Assembly: GCA_038239005.1 (NCBI GenBank) | Contig: JBBSFE010000002.1 | Span: forward strand, 86,459 to 150,458 | Direction of reading: 5' to 3' | Source of the DNA: DASXHD01 sp038239005 | GTDB taxonomy: Bacteria > Myxococcota_A > Polyangia > Polyangiales > Polyangiaceae | Length of the DNA: 64,000 nucleotides | Shown: in pieces, positions 9,491-17,969 of the stretch | Position numbering within the stretch: position 1 is the stretch's first letter | How the letters are laid out: each line of letters begins with the position of its first letter | Translations under genes and position numbers: made by a program | The notes under the pieces: model-generated | The model's input: only the letters and a program-made list of their open reading frames with translations | What the model was told of the DNA's origin: nothing | The model's database searches: none

Positions 9491-9497
9491 AAGGAGA
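9491..9497 (+). promoter_or_regulatory. Strong Shine-Dalgarno site for the GlsB-like gene
   Basis: AAGGAGA lies seven bases before the ATG at 9504. It is one of the few near-perfect Shine-Dalgarno sequences in this window, where many genes instead start by overlap with the previous stop codon. It fixes the start and suggests high translation of the small membrane protein that follows. Confidence 0.75.
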
Positions 9498-9503
9498 TTT
9501 CCA

Positions 9504-9758
9504 ATGACCATCGTCGCCTGGATCGTGTTCGGTTTGATTGCCGGTTTCATCGCCAGCAAGCTCGTCAATCACAACGGCCAAGGGCCCGTGCTCGACATCG
9601 TCCTCGGTGTCGTCGGCGCCTTCGTCGGCGGATTTTTGTTCAACCTGCTTGGCGATTCCGGTGTGACCGGTTTCAACGTCTGGAGCGTCTTCGTCGCCGT
9701 CGTCGGCGCAGTCGTCGTGCTCGCCAGCTACCACGCACTCGCTCGCGCAACCGCCTGA
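9504..9758 (+). CDS. GlsB/YeaQ/YmgE family stress-response membrane protein
   Basis: An 84-residue inner-membrane protein with three hydrophobic helices. The first carries the family hallmark GLIAGFIASKLV, and the middle holds DIVLGVVGAFVGGFLFNLLG. Members (transglycosylase-associated family) are induced by stress in several bacteria, but their molecular role is unclear. The gene ends one base before the start of the AI-2E-family gene, so translation is probably coupled, and it heads a plus-strand cluster of membrane proteins running to about 13.6 kb. Confidence 0.92.
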   Translation: MTIVAWIVFGLIAGFIASKLVNHNGQGPVLDIVLGVVGAFVGGFLFNLLGDSGVTGFNVWSVFVAVVGAVVVLASYHALARATA

Positions 9759-9759
9759 G

Positions 9760-10854
9760 ATGGATCGAACGTCGCGCGTTCTGGTCATTCTGGCTTCGCT
9801 GGTCGTCATCATCGCCGGCTTGAAGCTTGGCCAGGACGTGCTCGTTCCAATTTTGGTTGGCGCGCTGATCGTCGGCGCGTCGTCGCCGATTGTTACGTAC
9901 ATGCTGAAGCGCCGCTTTCCACCGATCGCGGTTGCGGGCGTCATCATCTTTCTCGACATTGGCATACTCGCACTCTTCGCAGGCGTCCTCGTGTTTGCCG
10001 CCGCCGAGCTACGCGTCGTGATGCCGCGATACATCGCGTCGCTCAACAACGCCGACACATGGATCGTGCACGACTTGGCAAATCGCGGCATCACCGTCGA
10101 GAGCCCGATCATGAGCACCCTGAAGAGCGCGAAGCCCGCCGGCGCGCTCGAAGGGATCGCCGCACAGTTCGCGGGCGCCGCATCGCTCGTCACCGTCGTG
10201 CTCCTCGTAACGTTTTTCACGCTCTGCGAAGTCACGACACTCGGTGACAAGATTCGCGCTCTCGACAAAGCCGATTCCCACTTCGAGCGCATTGACACCA
10301 TCGTCAATCACGTTCAGCGCTACGTGGTCGTCAAGGTCGCGACGAGCGCGGTCGCCGGCGTCTGCGTCTTCATCCTGCTCACCGTGTGCCGCGTCGATCT
10401 CGCCCTCATGCTCGCGATCATCGCCTTTGCGCTCCACTTCATGCCGAACGTCGGGCCGGCGATCGCCATGGTGCCCGGCGTTGCCATCGCAGCCTTCTCG
10501 CGCGGGCCCGGCACGGCTGCCGTCGTCACCATCGGATATCTCACCATCAACGCGGTCGTCGGAAGTGTGCTGGAGCCGCGCTGGCTCGGGCGTTCGCTCA
10601 ACCTTTCGCCGCTCGCGGTGCTCGTGAGCCTCATCTTCTGGACGTGGATGTGGGGTCCGCTCGGCGCGGTTCTTTCGGTTCCACTCCTCGCGATCATGAA
10701 GATCGCACTCGAGAACGTGGAATCCACGAAGTGGTTCGCGCACCTGCTCGAAGACGCGCCCGATCAAGAGACGCCGCCCAAACGCCGACCGACGCACTCG
10801 ATCATTCGACGACCAACGTTCGTCATCACCGGAACGCCGAAGAGGCCGCCGTGA
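9760..10854 (+). CDS. AI-2E/PerM family membrane transporter
   Basis: A 364-residue polytopic membrane protein of the AI-2E transporter (UPF0118/PerM) family, with about eight helices. Family features include the N-terminal pair of helices with DVLVPILVGALIVG, the conserved block FALHFMPNVGPAIAMVPGV, and NAVVGSVLEPRWLGRSLNLS before the last helices. Relatives have been tied to autoinducer export or to Na+/H+ exchange, but the name does not prove quorum sensing. The C-terminal 40 residues are Pro/Arg/Thr-rich and cytoplasmic. Its stop codon overlaps the start of the next gene (TGATG). Confidence 0.92.
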   Translation: MDRTSRVLVILASLVVIIAGLKLGQDVLVPILVGALIVGASSPIVTYMLKRRFPPIAVAGVIIFLDIGILALFAGVLVFAAAELRVVMPRYIASLNNADTWIVHDLANRGITVESPIMSTLKSAKPAGALEGIAAQFAGAASLVTVVLLVTFFTLCEVTTLGDKIRALDKADSHFERIDTIVNHVQRYVVVKVATSAVAGVCVFILLTVCRVDLALMLAIIAFALHFMPNVGPAIAMVPGVAIAAFSRGPGTAAVVTIGYLTINAVVGSVLEPRWLGRSLNLSPLAVLVSLIFWTWMWGPLGAVLSVPLLAIMKIALENVESTKWFAHLLEDAPDQETPPKRRPTHSIIRRPTFVITGTPKRPP

Positions 10855-12737
10855 TGGGGCTCGCAACGGTCGCGCCGACGAAGGTGGTCGAGCGCAAGGC
10901 GAAGGAACGGCTCGACGAGCTGTGTGAAGTGTCTCTCGAAGGAGCGCAGCGCGAAGAGATCGTCTTCTGGTTCGTGCGCTTGATGGATTGGTTGCGCCCG
11001 AAAAAGTCGGCCGAGGCCGGCGCGCGCGTTCGATACTTCGAGACGATGCTCGAGCGCAACGAGCCGTGGAAAGCCAATGTGAGCGCCGCGCTCACTTTGC
11101 TCGTGGAGGGTTCCGAGGTCGAAGAGTTTCTGGCGTACGGCGGCATCCCGAAGGATTTTCATTTCATCGGCGCGGTCTCCGATTGGCTTACCGCCCGTTT
11201 CTTGCCCACGCCGTGCGACACGCGCGACGTCGAGGCGGTCGTGCGTGCGACGTTTCGCGCCGGTGATCTGGTGTGGCTCGCACGGAGCGGCGTCGTCGCG
11301 GCGCTCGCGAAATTGCTGCCGCCCGCGCTGCTCGCAACCCTCACGGAGGCCGCGCAGCAAGCGATGATCGATCTCAGTCATCAGCTCGTCGCGCAGGCAC
11401 GCGCACCTGCGTTGCGCGTTCTCGACCGCGCGCGCTCGCCGTTTCCCGGGCTCCATTCGGCTGCAGCCGAGTTCGTTGCGTCCGAAGACAAATCGTCTGA
11501 TGCCATCGTCGGCCGCGTATCGCAATGCCTCGAGGCCATCGAGGAGCTTCGTGAGGGCCTCGCGCGTCGCGGCGCCGATCTCAACACCACATTCCAACTC
11601 GCTCGCATGACGGACCAGCTTCGCCGCTTTCGCGACCTCGCGCGTCTTCAGACGGCAACACACCCGGCAAACGTCGTCCTCTCGATGCTGCGTGACACCG
11701 TGCGAAACGATCGCGGCGCGCACTTGTTTCGTCGGTCATCGAAACTCTTGGTGCGCAACGTCGTCGACACCACGTCGGAGGTCGGCAGCGAATACCTGAA
11801 AAGCGACTCGTGGAGCGCAAGCTTTCGCGCGGGTATGGGCGGCGGATTGATCATGGCGTTCGCCACGGCCGCGAAGTACACGCTCGCGCGGCTTTCGCTG
11901 CCGGCTGCCTACGAGGGCATCGTCTTCTCGTTGAACTACGCGGCGGCGTTCTTGGCCGCGTATCTCTTGCACTGGACGATCGCGACCAAGCTTCCGGCGC
12001 ACACGGCCGCCGCGCTTGCGCACTGTGTCGAAGGCAAAGAAGGCCCTCGGCTTCGCCTCGAGAAATTCGCAACGACGTGGCGCTCGCTCGTCCGTCTTCA
12101 GATGGGCGGGCTCCTCGGCAACGTCGTCTCCGTCGTGCCGGCAGCGCTCCTCCTCGACGAAATCGCGCGTCGTATGTTCAAGCACTCGGTTCTCACCGAA
12201 ACTGCGCGCGAGCACGTGCTTGCTTCGCACTCGTGGGTCGGGCCGTCGATCTTTTACGCGGCGCTCACCGGAGTATTCTTGTGGGTGAGCAGCCTTTTCG
12301 GCGCTCTCGCCGACAACTGGGCGCGTGTCGGGCGGGTCGAGCAATCGCTCGCTACCAACGTCCGCGCAATGCGGATGTGGGGCGCACGTCGCGCACACCG
12401 CCTTGCGCACGCGTTCGTGCATCGCATCGGCGGGCTCGTCAGCAACACGACGCTCGGATTTTTGCTCGGCGGCGTTCCTGCGTTTTTCGCCATATTGAGC
12501 ATTCCGATCGAGATCCGTCACGTCACGGTCAGCTCGGGCTCGGTCGCGATTGCGTGTCGAGGAATGCACGGTCTCGCGGTGCTCGACTCGATCACGACGG
12601 TCGCTGCGATCGGCGTCGTCAACGTCGTCATGTCGTTTGCGCTCGCGCTTTGGTTCGCACTTCGCACGACAGACGAACCCGGTAAAGCCGGCGCACTCGT
12701 AAAAATCGGCGTGAAGCGATGGCTCCACGGAAAATGA
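10854..12737 (+). CDS. Gcr-family membrane protein (annotated as site-specific recombinase)
   Basis: A 627-residue protein of the Gcr family (Pfam SpecificRecomb), named after a gonococcal growth-related gene and often called a site-specific recombinase. The first 320 residues are soluble and helical. The second half holds at least six hydrophobic helices, including LIMAFATAAKYTLARLSL, LNYAAAFLAAYLLHWTI, LLGNVVSVVPAALLLDEIA and VGPSIFYAALTGVFLWVSS. I see none of the catalytic patterns of Tyr or Ser recombinases, and the layout is that of a membrane protein. The ATG at 10854 overlaps the preceding stop; the longer upstream open frame reads antisense-like through the transporter gene and is not used. 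Confidence 0.82.
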   Translation: MGLATVAPTKVVERKAKERLDELCEVSLEGAQREEIVFWFVRLMDWLRPKKSAEAGARVRYFETMLERNEPWKANVSAALTLLVEGSEVEEFLAYGGIPKDFHFIGAVSDWLTARFLPTPCDTRDVEAVVRATFRAGDLVWLARSGVVAALAKLLPPALLATLTEAAQQAMIDLSHQLVAQARAPALRVLDRARSPFPGLHSAAAEFVASEDKSSDAIVGRVSQCLEAIEELREGLARRGADLNTTFQLARMTDQLRRFRDLARLQTATHPANVVLSMLRDTVRNDRGAHLFRRSSKLLVRNVVDTTSEVGSEYLKSDSWSASFRAGMGGGLIMAFATAAKYTLARLSLPAAYEGIVFSLNYAAAFLAAYLLHWTIATKLPAHTAAALAHCVEGKEGPRLRLEKFATTWRSLVRLQMGGLLGNVVSVVPAALLLDEIARRMFKHSVLTETAREHVLASHSWVGPSIFYAALTGVFLWVSSLFGALADNWARVGRVEQSLATNVRAMRMWGARRAHRLAHAFVHRIGGLVSNTTLGFLLGGVPAFFAILSIPIEIRHVTVSSGSVAIACRGMHGLAVLDSITTVAAIGVVNVVMSFALALWFALRTTDEPGKAGALVKIGVKRWLHGK

Positions 12738-12762
12738 ATCGGCACGCAATCGAGGTGTTTCC

Positions 12763-13128
12763 ATGAAGAACAAGAATTTGAAAAAGAAGTCGCACGCCAA
12801 GGAAGAGATCGTTGCAGTCGCGGGTGCGATTGCAGGCGGGGCCGTCGGAGCCATGGGCGGACCGGCAGGAATCGTCGCCGGAGCGATCATGGGCGGCGCC
12901 GTCGGAACTGCCATCGGACACACGCTCGAAAAGGACGACGAGCGCGCACACGAGGTCGAAGAAGATCTCGACAAAGACATCGGCGTCTCCGGTGGAGACT
13001 TGGGCGCCGCATCCCCGAATCAACCGCCAGCGAAGCGCGGCAACTATTCCGCGGGTTCGGCCGGCGCGCCGACCAGCGGTGGCTCCGCGCCGAGCGAAGG
13101 GCCTCTTCAATCGCTCGACGACGATTGA
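12763..13128 (+). CDS. Glycine-zipper protein
   Basis: A 121-residue protein. It has a very basic N-terminus (MKNKNLKKKSHAKEE), then a glycine zipper of about 35 residues built on repeated GxxxG spacing (VAGAIAGGAVGAMGG, AGIVAGAIMGGAVGTAIG), then an acidic segment and a Gly/Ser/Pro-rich tail ending in LDDD. Glycine zippers pack helices in membranes and occur in stress-related bacterial proteins. There is no cleavable signal peptide. It lies 25 bp after the Gcr-family gene and probably belongs to the same transcript. Confidence 0.75.
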   Translation: MKNKNLKKKSHAKEEIVAVAGAIAGGAVGAMGGPAGIVAGAIMGGAVGTAIGHTLEKDDERAHEVEEDLDKDIGVSGGDLGAASPNQPPAKRGNYSAGSAGAPTSGGSAPSEGPLQSLDDD

Positions 13129-13185
13129 GCTGCTCGGCATCGAGTGCGGTGAAACGGCGAGGGCGCGGCAGGCATCGGACGATGC

Positions 13186-13563
13186 ATGAGCGCCGCACTC
13201 GCCTGTAAGCCGAACATTTCCGCGTCGGGCCGGCGTCGCCGCCGCATGGTTGGTTACGTCGCTTCGGCGATTGCAGGCGTCATGGTCGTCGGGCTCGCGA
13301 CCGCACACGTGGGATGGTGGTGGCGCACGCTCGTCTTTTTGCCGGCCGCGCTCGCCGCGACTGGGTTTCTCCAGGCCTCGCGCGGAACGTGCGTCGCGCA
13401 CGCCGCACGCGGCACGTTCGAGCACGACGATTTGTCGACGACGCCCGCACCCGAGGACGACGTCGCCGCGAGCCGTCGTGTCGCCGCAGCGATCCGCCGT
13501 GATGCGATCATCGTCGGGTTCGTCGCCGCGACGGTGAGTGCCGCGACCTCGCTCTTGATGTAG
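13186..13563 (+). CDS. Small two-helix membrane protein
   Basis: A 125-residue membrane protein of unknown function. It starts with a Cys- and Arg-containing segment (CKPNISASGRRRRR). Two hydrophobic helices follow (about 21-40 and 46-62), then FLQASRGTCVAHAARGTFE, an acidic loop, and a third hydrophobic stretch at the extreme C-terminus. The paired Cys motifs at the membrane edges could be redox-active or metal-binding (inference). It closes the 9.5-13.6 kb plus-strand membrane cluster, 57 bp after the glycine-zipper gene. Confidence 0.65.
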   Translation: MSAALACKPNISASGRRRRRMVGYVASAIAGVMVVGLATAHVGWWWRTLVFLPAALAATGFLQASRGTCVAHAARGTFEHDDLSTTPAPEDDVAASRRVAAAIRRDAIIVGFVAATVSAATSLLM

Positions 13564-13589
13564 GTATCCGGAAAACAAATGGCCGCGTC

Positions 13590-14276
13590 ATGCGTATGAG
13601 ATGTGTGCGTTCTCTCCGCATCCTCTCCTGCATCGTTTTGGCGTGTTGCACGTCGCATCCCTCCACGACGGTCGTCCTACCGGAAGCGGACGCAGGTCGA
13701 GCACCACCAGCTGCGACGTCATCGATGACAGCAACGCCTCCGACGATTCCAACGGCGTTCTTCCCACCGGGGACGTTTCCCGAGCGCGTCGATGGGCTCG
13801 TGTCGGGCTGGTATGGCAAGCACCTCACGGCGATGGGCGAACCGTCGCTATGGGCTGCGTCGGCGCGAGGCGAGACCGCCTATCGATTCCTCTGGTTGCG
13901 AACTTGGGGGAGGCCACTCTCGGTCCGCGTGACGCGCGACGGTAAGCGCGCGCACCTCGCGGCAACGCGACTCACGGGCGATGGCGGATACGATCCCGGC
14001 AAAGTCGACGTGCACCGCGAACGCGACCTCACCGAGTCGGAGTGGCAGGGCCTCGAGTCGGCGATTGCGGCGGCAAGCTTCGACACGATCGAGACGCAAG
14101 CAGAGATGGGTCATGATGGAGCGCAGTGGATCATCGAGCGCTCTAAGGACGCTCACTACCGCCTCGTCGAGCGTTGGTCACCGCAGACGACCGGCAAGCA
14201 CGTCACGTTCAGGCGTGCGTGCGAGGTTTTCCTCGACCTCGCGGGTCGCGATCTGGTGACGGGCGACGTGTATTGA
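13590..14276 (+). CDS. Putative lipoprotein
   Basis: A 228-residue secreted protein of unknown function. It begins with a signal peptide ending in a double Cys lipobox (IVLACCTS), followed by a Pro/Ala/Thr-rich linker to about residue 60. The mature domain mixes strands and helices and contains a RDLTESEWQGLESAIAAASF helix. No catalytic motif was recognised. It lies 26 bp after the small membrane protein gene and 19 bp before the phytochelatin-synthase-like gene, all on the same strand, so it may be co-expressed with the latter. Confidence 0.72.
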   Translation: MRMRCVRSLRILSCIVLACCTSHPSTTVVLPEADAGRAPPAATSSMTATPPTIPTAFFPPGTFPERVDGLVSGWYGKHLTAMGEPSLWAASARGETAYRFLWLRTWGRPLSVRVTRDGKRAHLAATRLTGDGGYDPGKVDVHRERDLTESEWQGLESAIAAASFDTIETQAEMGHDGAQWIIERSKDAHYRLVERWSPQTTGKHVTFRRACEVFLDLAGRDLVTGDVY

Positions 14277-14295
14277 CGATGTAGACTCCGTCGCC

Positions 14296-14982
14296 ATGAC
14301 GCGATGGCGCAAATTCCGGCTGGGGTGCGGCGGCGCGTTCCTTCTCTTTGTGGCGCTTTTTCTGGCGCTTCCGACGCGGAAAATCATCTTCCGCAAGCAC
14401 TACGACGTCGTCTCGATCGCGACGCTTCCCGAATACAAAGATCACGCGCTCCTCGACCGCGCGCACGCGCAGCCGGCGGTGAGCGCGTATCCGTCGCCGC
14501 CGCTCTTTCAAACGAACGGCTCTCTCTGCGGACCCACGAGCCTCGCGAACGTGTTCCGCAGCCTCGGCGACGAGAAAGCCACGGCCGACTCGGTGCTCGC
14601 GGGCTCCGGAAAATGCTCGAGCGGCATGTGCTTCATGGGCCTCTCGCTCGACGAGCTCGCCGACATCGCGCGAAGGCATTCCGGCGTTCGGGTCACGGTG
14701 ATCCGCGATTTGTCGATCGCCGATTTTCGAAAGCACCTCGCGCAGACGAACGACCCGAACAAGCGCTACACGATCAACTTCGATCGCGGCCCGCTCTTCG
14801 GGCTCGAGGGCGGGCACCACTCTCCGATCGGCGGCTACCTCGCCGAGGAAGATCTCGTGCTCGTCATCGACGTCAACGAGAAGTACGCGCCATGGCTCGT
14901 GAAGGCCGAACGCCTCTTCGGGGCGATGGACACCCTAGACGGCGGCAAGAAGCGCGGTCTCCTCTTGATCGAGAAGACCTGA
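14296..14982 (+). CDS. Membrane-anchored phytochelatin-synthase-like papain-fold enzyme
   Basis: A 228-residue protein with an N-terminal membrane helix (about 11-27) and a domain of about 190 residues matching the phytochelatin synthase family (clan CA cysteine peptidases). The catalytic triad is visible: Cys78 in NGSLCGPTSLANVFRSLG, His174 in GGHHSPIGGY, and Asp192 in VLVIDVNEKYAPW. Plant enzymes join gamma-Glu-Cys units from glutathione. Bacterial one-domain relatives usually only hydrolyse glutathione to gamma-Glu-Cys and glycine, and this protein has the short one-domain length. The N-terminal helix would place the active site on the periplasmic face. No metal-resistance genes are adjacent, so its substrate is open. 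Confidence 0.88.
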   Translation: MTRWRKFRLGCGGAFLLFVALFLALPTRKIIFRKHYDVVSIATLPEYKDHALLDRAHAQPAVSAYPSPPLFQTNGSLCGPTSLANVFRSLGDEKATADSVLAGSGKCSSGMCFMGLSLDELADIARRHSGVRVTVIRDLSIADFRKHLAQTNDPNKRYTINFDRGPLFGLEGGHHSPIGGYLAEEDLVLVIDVNEKYAPWLVKAERLFGAMDTLDGGKKRGLLLIEKT

Positions 14983-14999
14983 GCTCGCCGGGTTTGATG

Positions 15000-17249
15000 C
15001 TAGTTTCGCGTCCAGATCTTGACCGAGCCTATGTATTCGGAGTGGTAGTTCTTCTCGATGAAGTGCCCGGTGTCCTCACCGAGTAGGCCAAAGTCCTCGC
15101 CGAGGATGAGCGCCGGTGGATCATGCGTCAATTGCTCGAGGGCACGGCGGCGCAGCGCCTCGGTCACCACCTCGTCGCTCTTGTCGAACGAGGTGGGGTT
15201 GCGCCGCTCGGTAAGGAACGCTTCGGTGCCTCCGTTGATGGAGCCCGTCGTGACGTAGACGGGATCGGTGGGCTTGGTATGAGCGCGCACCCATCGCACG
15301 GGGACGAGGTGCGCATCGGTCACGAGCTCGTCGCCCGCGCGCGGTATGTCGGCGTAGTGGTACGGCGCGCCGGTCGACGGTCGCTCCTTCCCCGATGCGA
15401 TGCGCGAGAGCCTCGCGTTGATTGGAGTCGCCGCGGTCGCGAGCCAGATGGCCGGAAGGATCATCACCGCGACAGTGCCGAAGCGGAGCTTCGATGCCCC
15501 CGCGGCCATCGCAACGAACAGCACGAGCGCGGGCGCCTGGGCACTGAGCATGTGCTCGGCGTCCTCGAGCATGAAGGCGTGACGCAGCGCCATCGCCACG
15601 AAGAGCGAGAGCGCGATGATGACGATCGCGCGACGATCGAGCCGACGACGCACGATCGCAACGAGGCCATGAACGAAGCCGGCGATCACGAGAGCAGGGC
15701 ACACGAAGTCCTCGAGCGCGAGCAGACCGTCGTTGTTCTCGAGGCGGGATGGCGCGACGAGCGCGTGCCACGACGAGACGCTTTCGAACGTGACGATGTG
15801 AGGTGTGCCACCCCACGGAAGCCCGGCGAACACGCGCACCGTCCACGCGTACCCGCCGAAGAACGCGCCGAGCTTTCCGTTGACCGCGTAGTAGGCGAGC
15901 AACGGAACGATGGCGATTGCGATCCCGATCCCGAACGCGCGAAGCGAGCGGAGAAGCTCGCGAAACCGCACTCGCCTTGCAAGGAATTCGAGACCCAAGC
16001 CGCCAAGGACGGCAGCGAGCGCAGGCACGCCGAAGTCGTGACTGTAAAGAGCCGCAAGGCCGATCAGCACCCCTCCCCACACGAGACGACGTGATCCGAG
16101 CGTGACGACGACGGCGAGCGTTGCGAGCGCCGGGCGAAGGACGTCACCCCAACCAAACGCAAAGCTCGCCCAGTAGACGACGTAGCTCACGAGCGGCGAG
16201 TGCGTGACAGCGAGCAGCAGCCCGACGAACGGCACCAGCACCTGTTTGCCCGCCACGCGGTGCATCGCGAAGACGATGAGCGTGCACCCGGTGAGGTTGA
16301 CCACGACGTGCGCGAGTCGAACGTGATCGAGCGTGATGCCGCCGGCCGCCCAAGCGATGACCGCGAGCGCGTACTCCCGAATCGGGCCGTAGGTAAAGCC
16401 GGCGTCGGCCATCATCAACTTGCCGAAGCTCATCGAGTTGATCCACCCGAGGTGCTGGCCTTCATGACCTCCCACATCGGCGGAGAAGAGATCGCGAAAC
16501 GCCCACGGGAGAAAGAACACGGAGCCGAGGGCGACGAGCGCGGCCACGATGGCGTTGTTGCGAGCCCACGCGTTGATTCGCCCGTCGCGCGCGACGGCCC
16601 ACAAGATCGTCGCGGCAGCGAGCGCACACACGACGGCGAGCGAGGTTGGATTACGCCGAAGCCCTTCAAGAGGGAGCAACAGCAACGGAAGCCCCGCAGT
16701 CGCGAGACGCCAGCGCGTGTGAGGCCTCAGCGATGCAGCCGCGAGCATCGCTGACGTTGCTCCCGCGCCCATCACGACCGTCATGAACGCCGGGAACGTC
16801 TGCGCAACCGGAAACCACAAGCCGACGCCGAGGCAAGCGCCTTCGATTGCCACGCACACGAGCGGTTCGTGCGGAGAGCAGCGCGGAGCGACCTCGCCCG
16901 TCATGAGCAGGGGAGTCAGCGAAGCGATCGCAATCGGCGCCGCGTATACGAGCCACGGCGCCGCGAGTCCACCCACGATCACGCCCGCCGCGACAACGAG
17001 CACGGGCGCAACCCACGGCCGACCCCAGCGCGTGCACGCCCAGAGAAGCAGAAGGCCGAGGCCCGCACCCGCGAGCGAGCATACGCCCGCGACGAGAAAC
17101 CCATAATAGGGAGTGAACCAATAAGCCGCGCGAGGCACGACCCTCTCGGTGATCGCCGCCGCAATGGGCTCGACCGAGTGACGCATGGCGAGCAGCGAGA
17201 CAACCGCCCCGCCCGCCGCGCACGTTGCGTCGGAGGTGTGCGACCTCAC
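15000..17249 (-). CDS. Large polytopic membrane protein, GT-C-like
   Basis: A 749-residue inner-membrane protein with about 14-16 hydrophobic helices from residue 10 to 590, followed by a soluble C-terminal domain of about 150 residues. The size, the Asp/His-containing loop after an early helix pair (FSADVGGHEGQHLGWIN) and the helix count resemble GT-C glycosyltransferases or other polyprenyl-lipid-dependent envelope enzymes, but the family cannot be named with confidence. The C-terminal part contains YHYADIPRAGDELVTD and ALILGEDFGLLGEDTGH. It stands alone between a convergent gene at 14982 and a gene remnant upstream. Confidence 0.72.
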   Translation of the reverse strand: MRSHTSDATCAAGGAVVSLLAMRHSVEPIAAAITERVVPRAAYWFTPYYGFLVAGVCSLAGAGLGLLLLWACTRWGRPWVAPVLVVAAGVIVGGLAAPWLVYAAPIAIASLTPLLMTGEVAPRCSPHEPLVCVAIEGACLGVGLWFPVAQTFPAFMTVVMGAGATSAMLAAASLRPHTRWRLATAGLPLLLLPLEGLRRNPTSLAVVCALAAATILWAVARDGRINAWARNNAIVAALVALGSVFFLPWAFRDLFSADVGGHEGQHLGWINSMSFGKLMMADAGFTYGPIREYALAVIAWAAGGITLDHVRLAHVVVNLTGCTLIVFAMHRVAGKQVLVPFVGLLLAVTHSPLVSYVVYWASFAFGWGDVLRPALATLAVVVTLGSRRLVWGGVLIGLAALYSHDFGVPALAAVLGGLGLEFLARRVRFRELLRSLRAFGIGIAIAIVPLLAYYAVNGKLGAFFGGYAWTVRVFAGLPWGGTPHIVTFESVSSWHALVAPSRLENNDGLLALEDFVCPALVIAGFVHGLVAIVRRRLDRRAIVIIALSLFVAMALRHAFMLEDAEHMLSAQAPALVLFVAMAAGASKLRFGTVAVMILPAIWLATAATPINARLSRIASGKERPSTGAPYHYADIPRAGDELVTDAHLVPVRWVRAHTKPTDPVYVTTGSINGGTEAFLTERRNPTSFDKSDEVVTEALRRRALEQLTHDPPALILGEDFGLLGEDTGHFIEKNYHSEYIGSVKIWTRN

Positions 17250-17283
17250 TGACCCATGCAGTCGCCGCCGCTGACGTTGAGGA

Positions 17284-17433
17284 TCATCGGAGCGCCTCGA
17301 ATTGTTTCTTGAGCTCGTCGATTTGTTTCTGCTGCTCTTGCACCGCGGCGATGAGCATACTCGTGTAGCCGTAGAGATCGACGTGCGTCTGATCGCTCTG
17401 CGCTGTTGGATATTCCTCCGGCACTATATCGCA
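17284..17433 (-). pseudogene. Remnant of an intramolecular-chaperone (endosialidase-type) tail
   Basis: About 50 codons that match the last part of tail-fibre/endosialidase-type C-terminal chaperone domains. They read PEEYPTAQSDQTHVDLYGYTSM and then AAVQEQQKQIDELKKQFEAL before a stop at 17284. The YGYTSMLIAAVQEQQKQI segment is the highly conserved helix that ends such domains, which normally follow long trimeric fibres. Here nothing upstream codes for a fibre. The frame runs into Arg-rich sequence and then meets the start region of the divergent lipoprotein gene. It is best read as the 3' stump of a deleted gene. The stretch 17250-17558 otherwise holds only the leader of the gene at 17559. 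Confidence 0.6.
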
Positions 17434-17558
17434 GTGACGGGATCGATCTCGCACACGCGCTCGGCAAGAGGACAACACCGAGCGGCTCGTGGAACGGACA
17501 CGACCGGAGGTCACGGACCTAGCTACTTCGTGCGGGCTGATTCTGCTATGAAACGCCG

Positions 17559-17969
17559 ATGCGATTCATTGGGTTGCTCGCGTTGACCGGAGCTCTTGCG
17601 TGCGGCGGAAAGATCGATGGCGACGATGGCGGCGCGGGTGGCGTCGACTCGGGCGCCGCGAAAGATGGGCAGGGCAAGAGTGACGTCATCATCATTCCGC
17701 CCACGAGCGATGCGGGCCCGCCGCAACTTTGCACGCTCGGCATGGGAGAAGGCTCCGTCGGCAGCGACGGGTCGTGCTCCGCGTCGCAAGACTGGACATG
17801 CGGCGCCGTGAAATACACTGTGGCGTGTAACTGCCCCAAGGGCGCGTGCTTCTGCACGACCGGCAATCAAAGCGCAACGGTGCTGACGACCCTCATGTGC
17901 CCCACGTGCGACGTCTCCGGTTCGACGCTCGACTCGCTCGCAAAGCTCTGCGGATTCCCCCCGCCATGA
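17559..17969 (+). CDS. Small Cys-rich putative lipoprotein
   Basis: A 136-residue secreted lipoprotein. The signal peptide MRFIGLLALTGALACGGK ends in lipobox ALAC and is followed by a Gly/Asp/Ala linker (DGDDGGAGGVDSG). The mature C-terminal half has seven to nine cysteines, including ACNCPKGACFC and MCPTCD, likely forming disulfides outside the cytoplasm. No function is recognised. Its stop overlaps the start of the next lipoprotein gene by four bases, so the two products are translationally coupled and may work together. Confidence 0.8.
   Translation: MRFIGLLALTGALACGGKIDGDDGGAGGVDSGAAKDGQGKSDVIIIPPTSDAGPPQLCTLGMGEGSVGSDGSCSASQDWTCGAVKYTVACNCPKGACFCTTGNQSATVLTTLMCPTCDVSGSTLDSLAKLCGFPPP

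Noticed and set aside
10386..10853. 156-codon N-terminal extension of the Gcr-family gene
   Set aside because: It lies inside the AI-2E-family gene in another frame and is Arg-rich; the ATG overlapping the stop at 10854 fits the local style.
9760..10854. Quorum-sensing system implied by the AI-2E label
   Set aside because: No luxS or sensor nearby, and many members of the family are unrelated to autoinducers.
10854..12737. Mobile element suggested by the name site-specific recombinase
   Set aside because: No recombinase catalytic motif, terminal repeats or cargo; the protein looks like a membrane protein.
15123..16094. 323-codon plus-strand frame opposite the polytopic membrane protein
   Set aside because: Hydrophilic Arg/Glu-rich mirror of hydrophobic helices, no independent coding signs.
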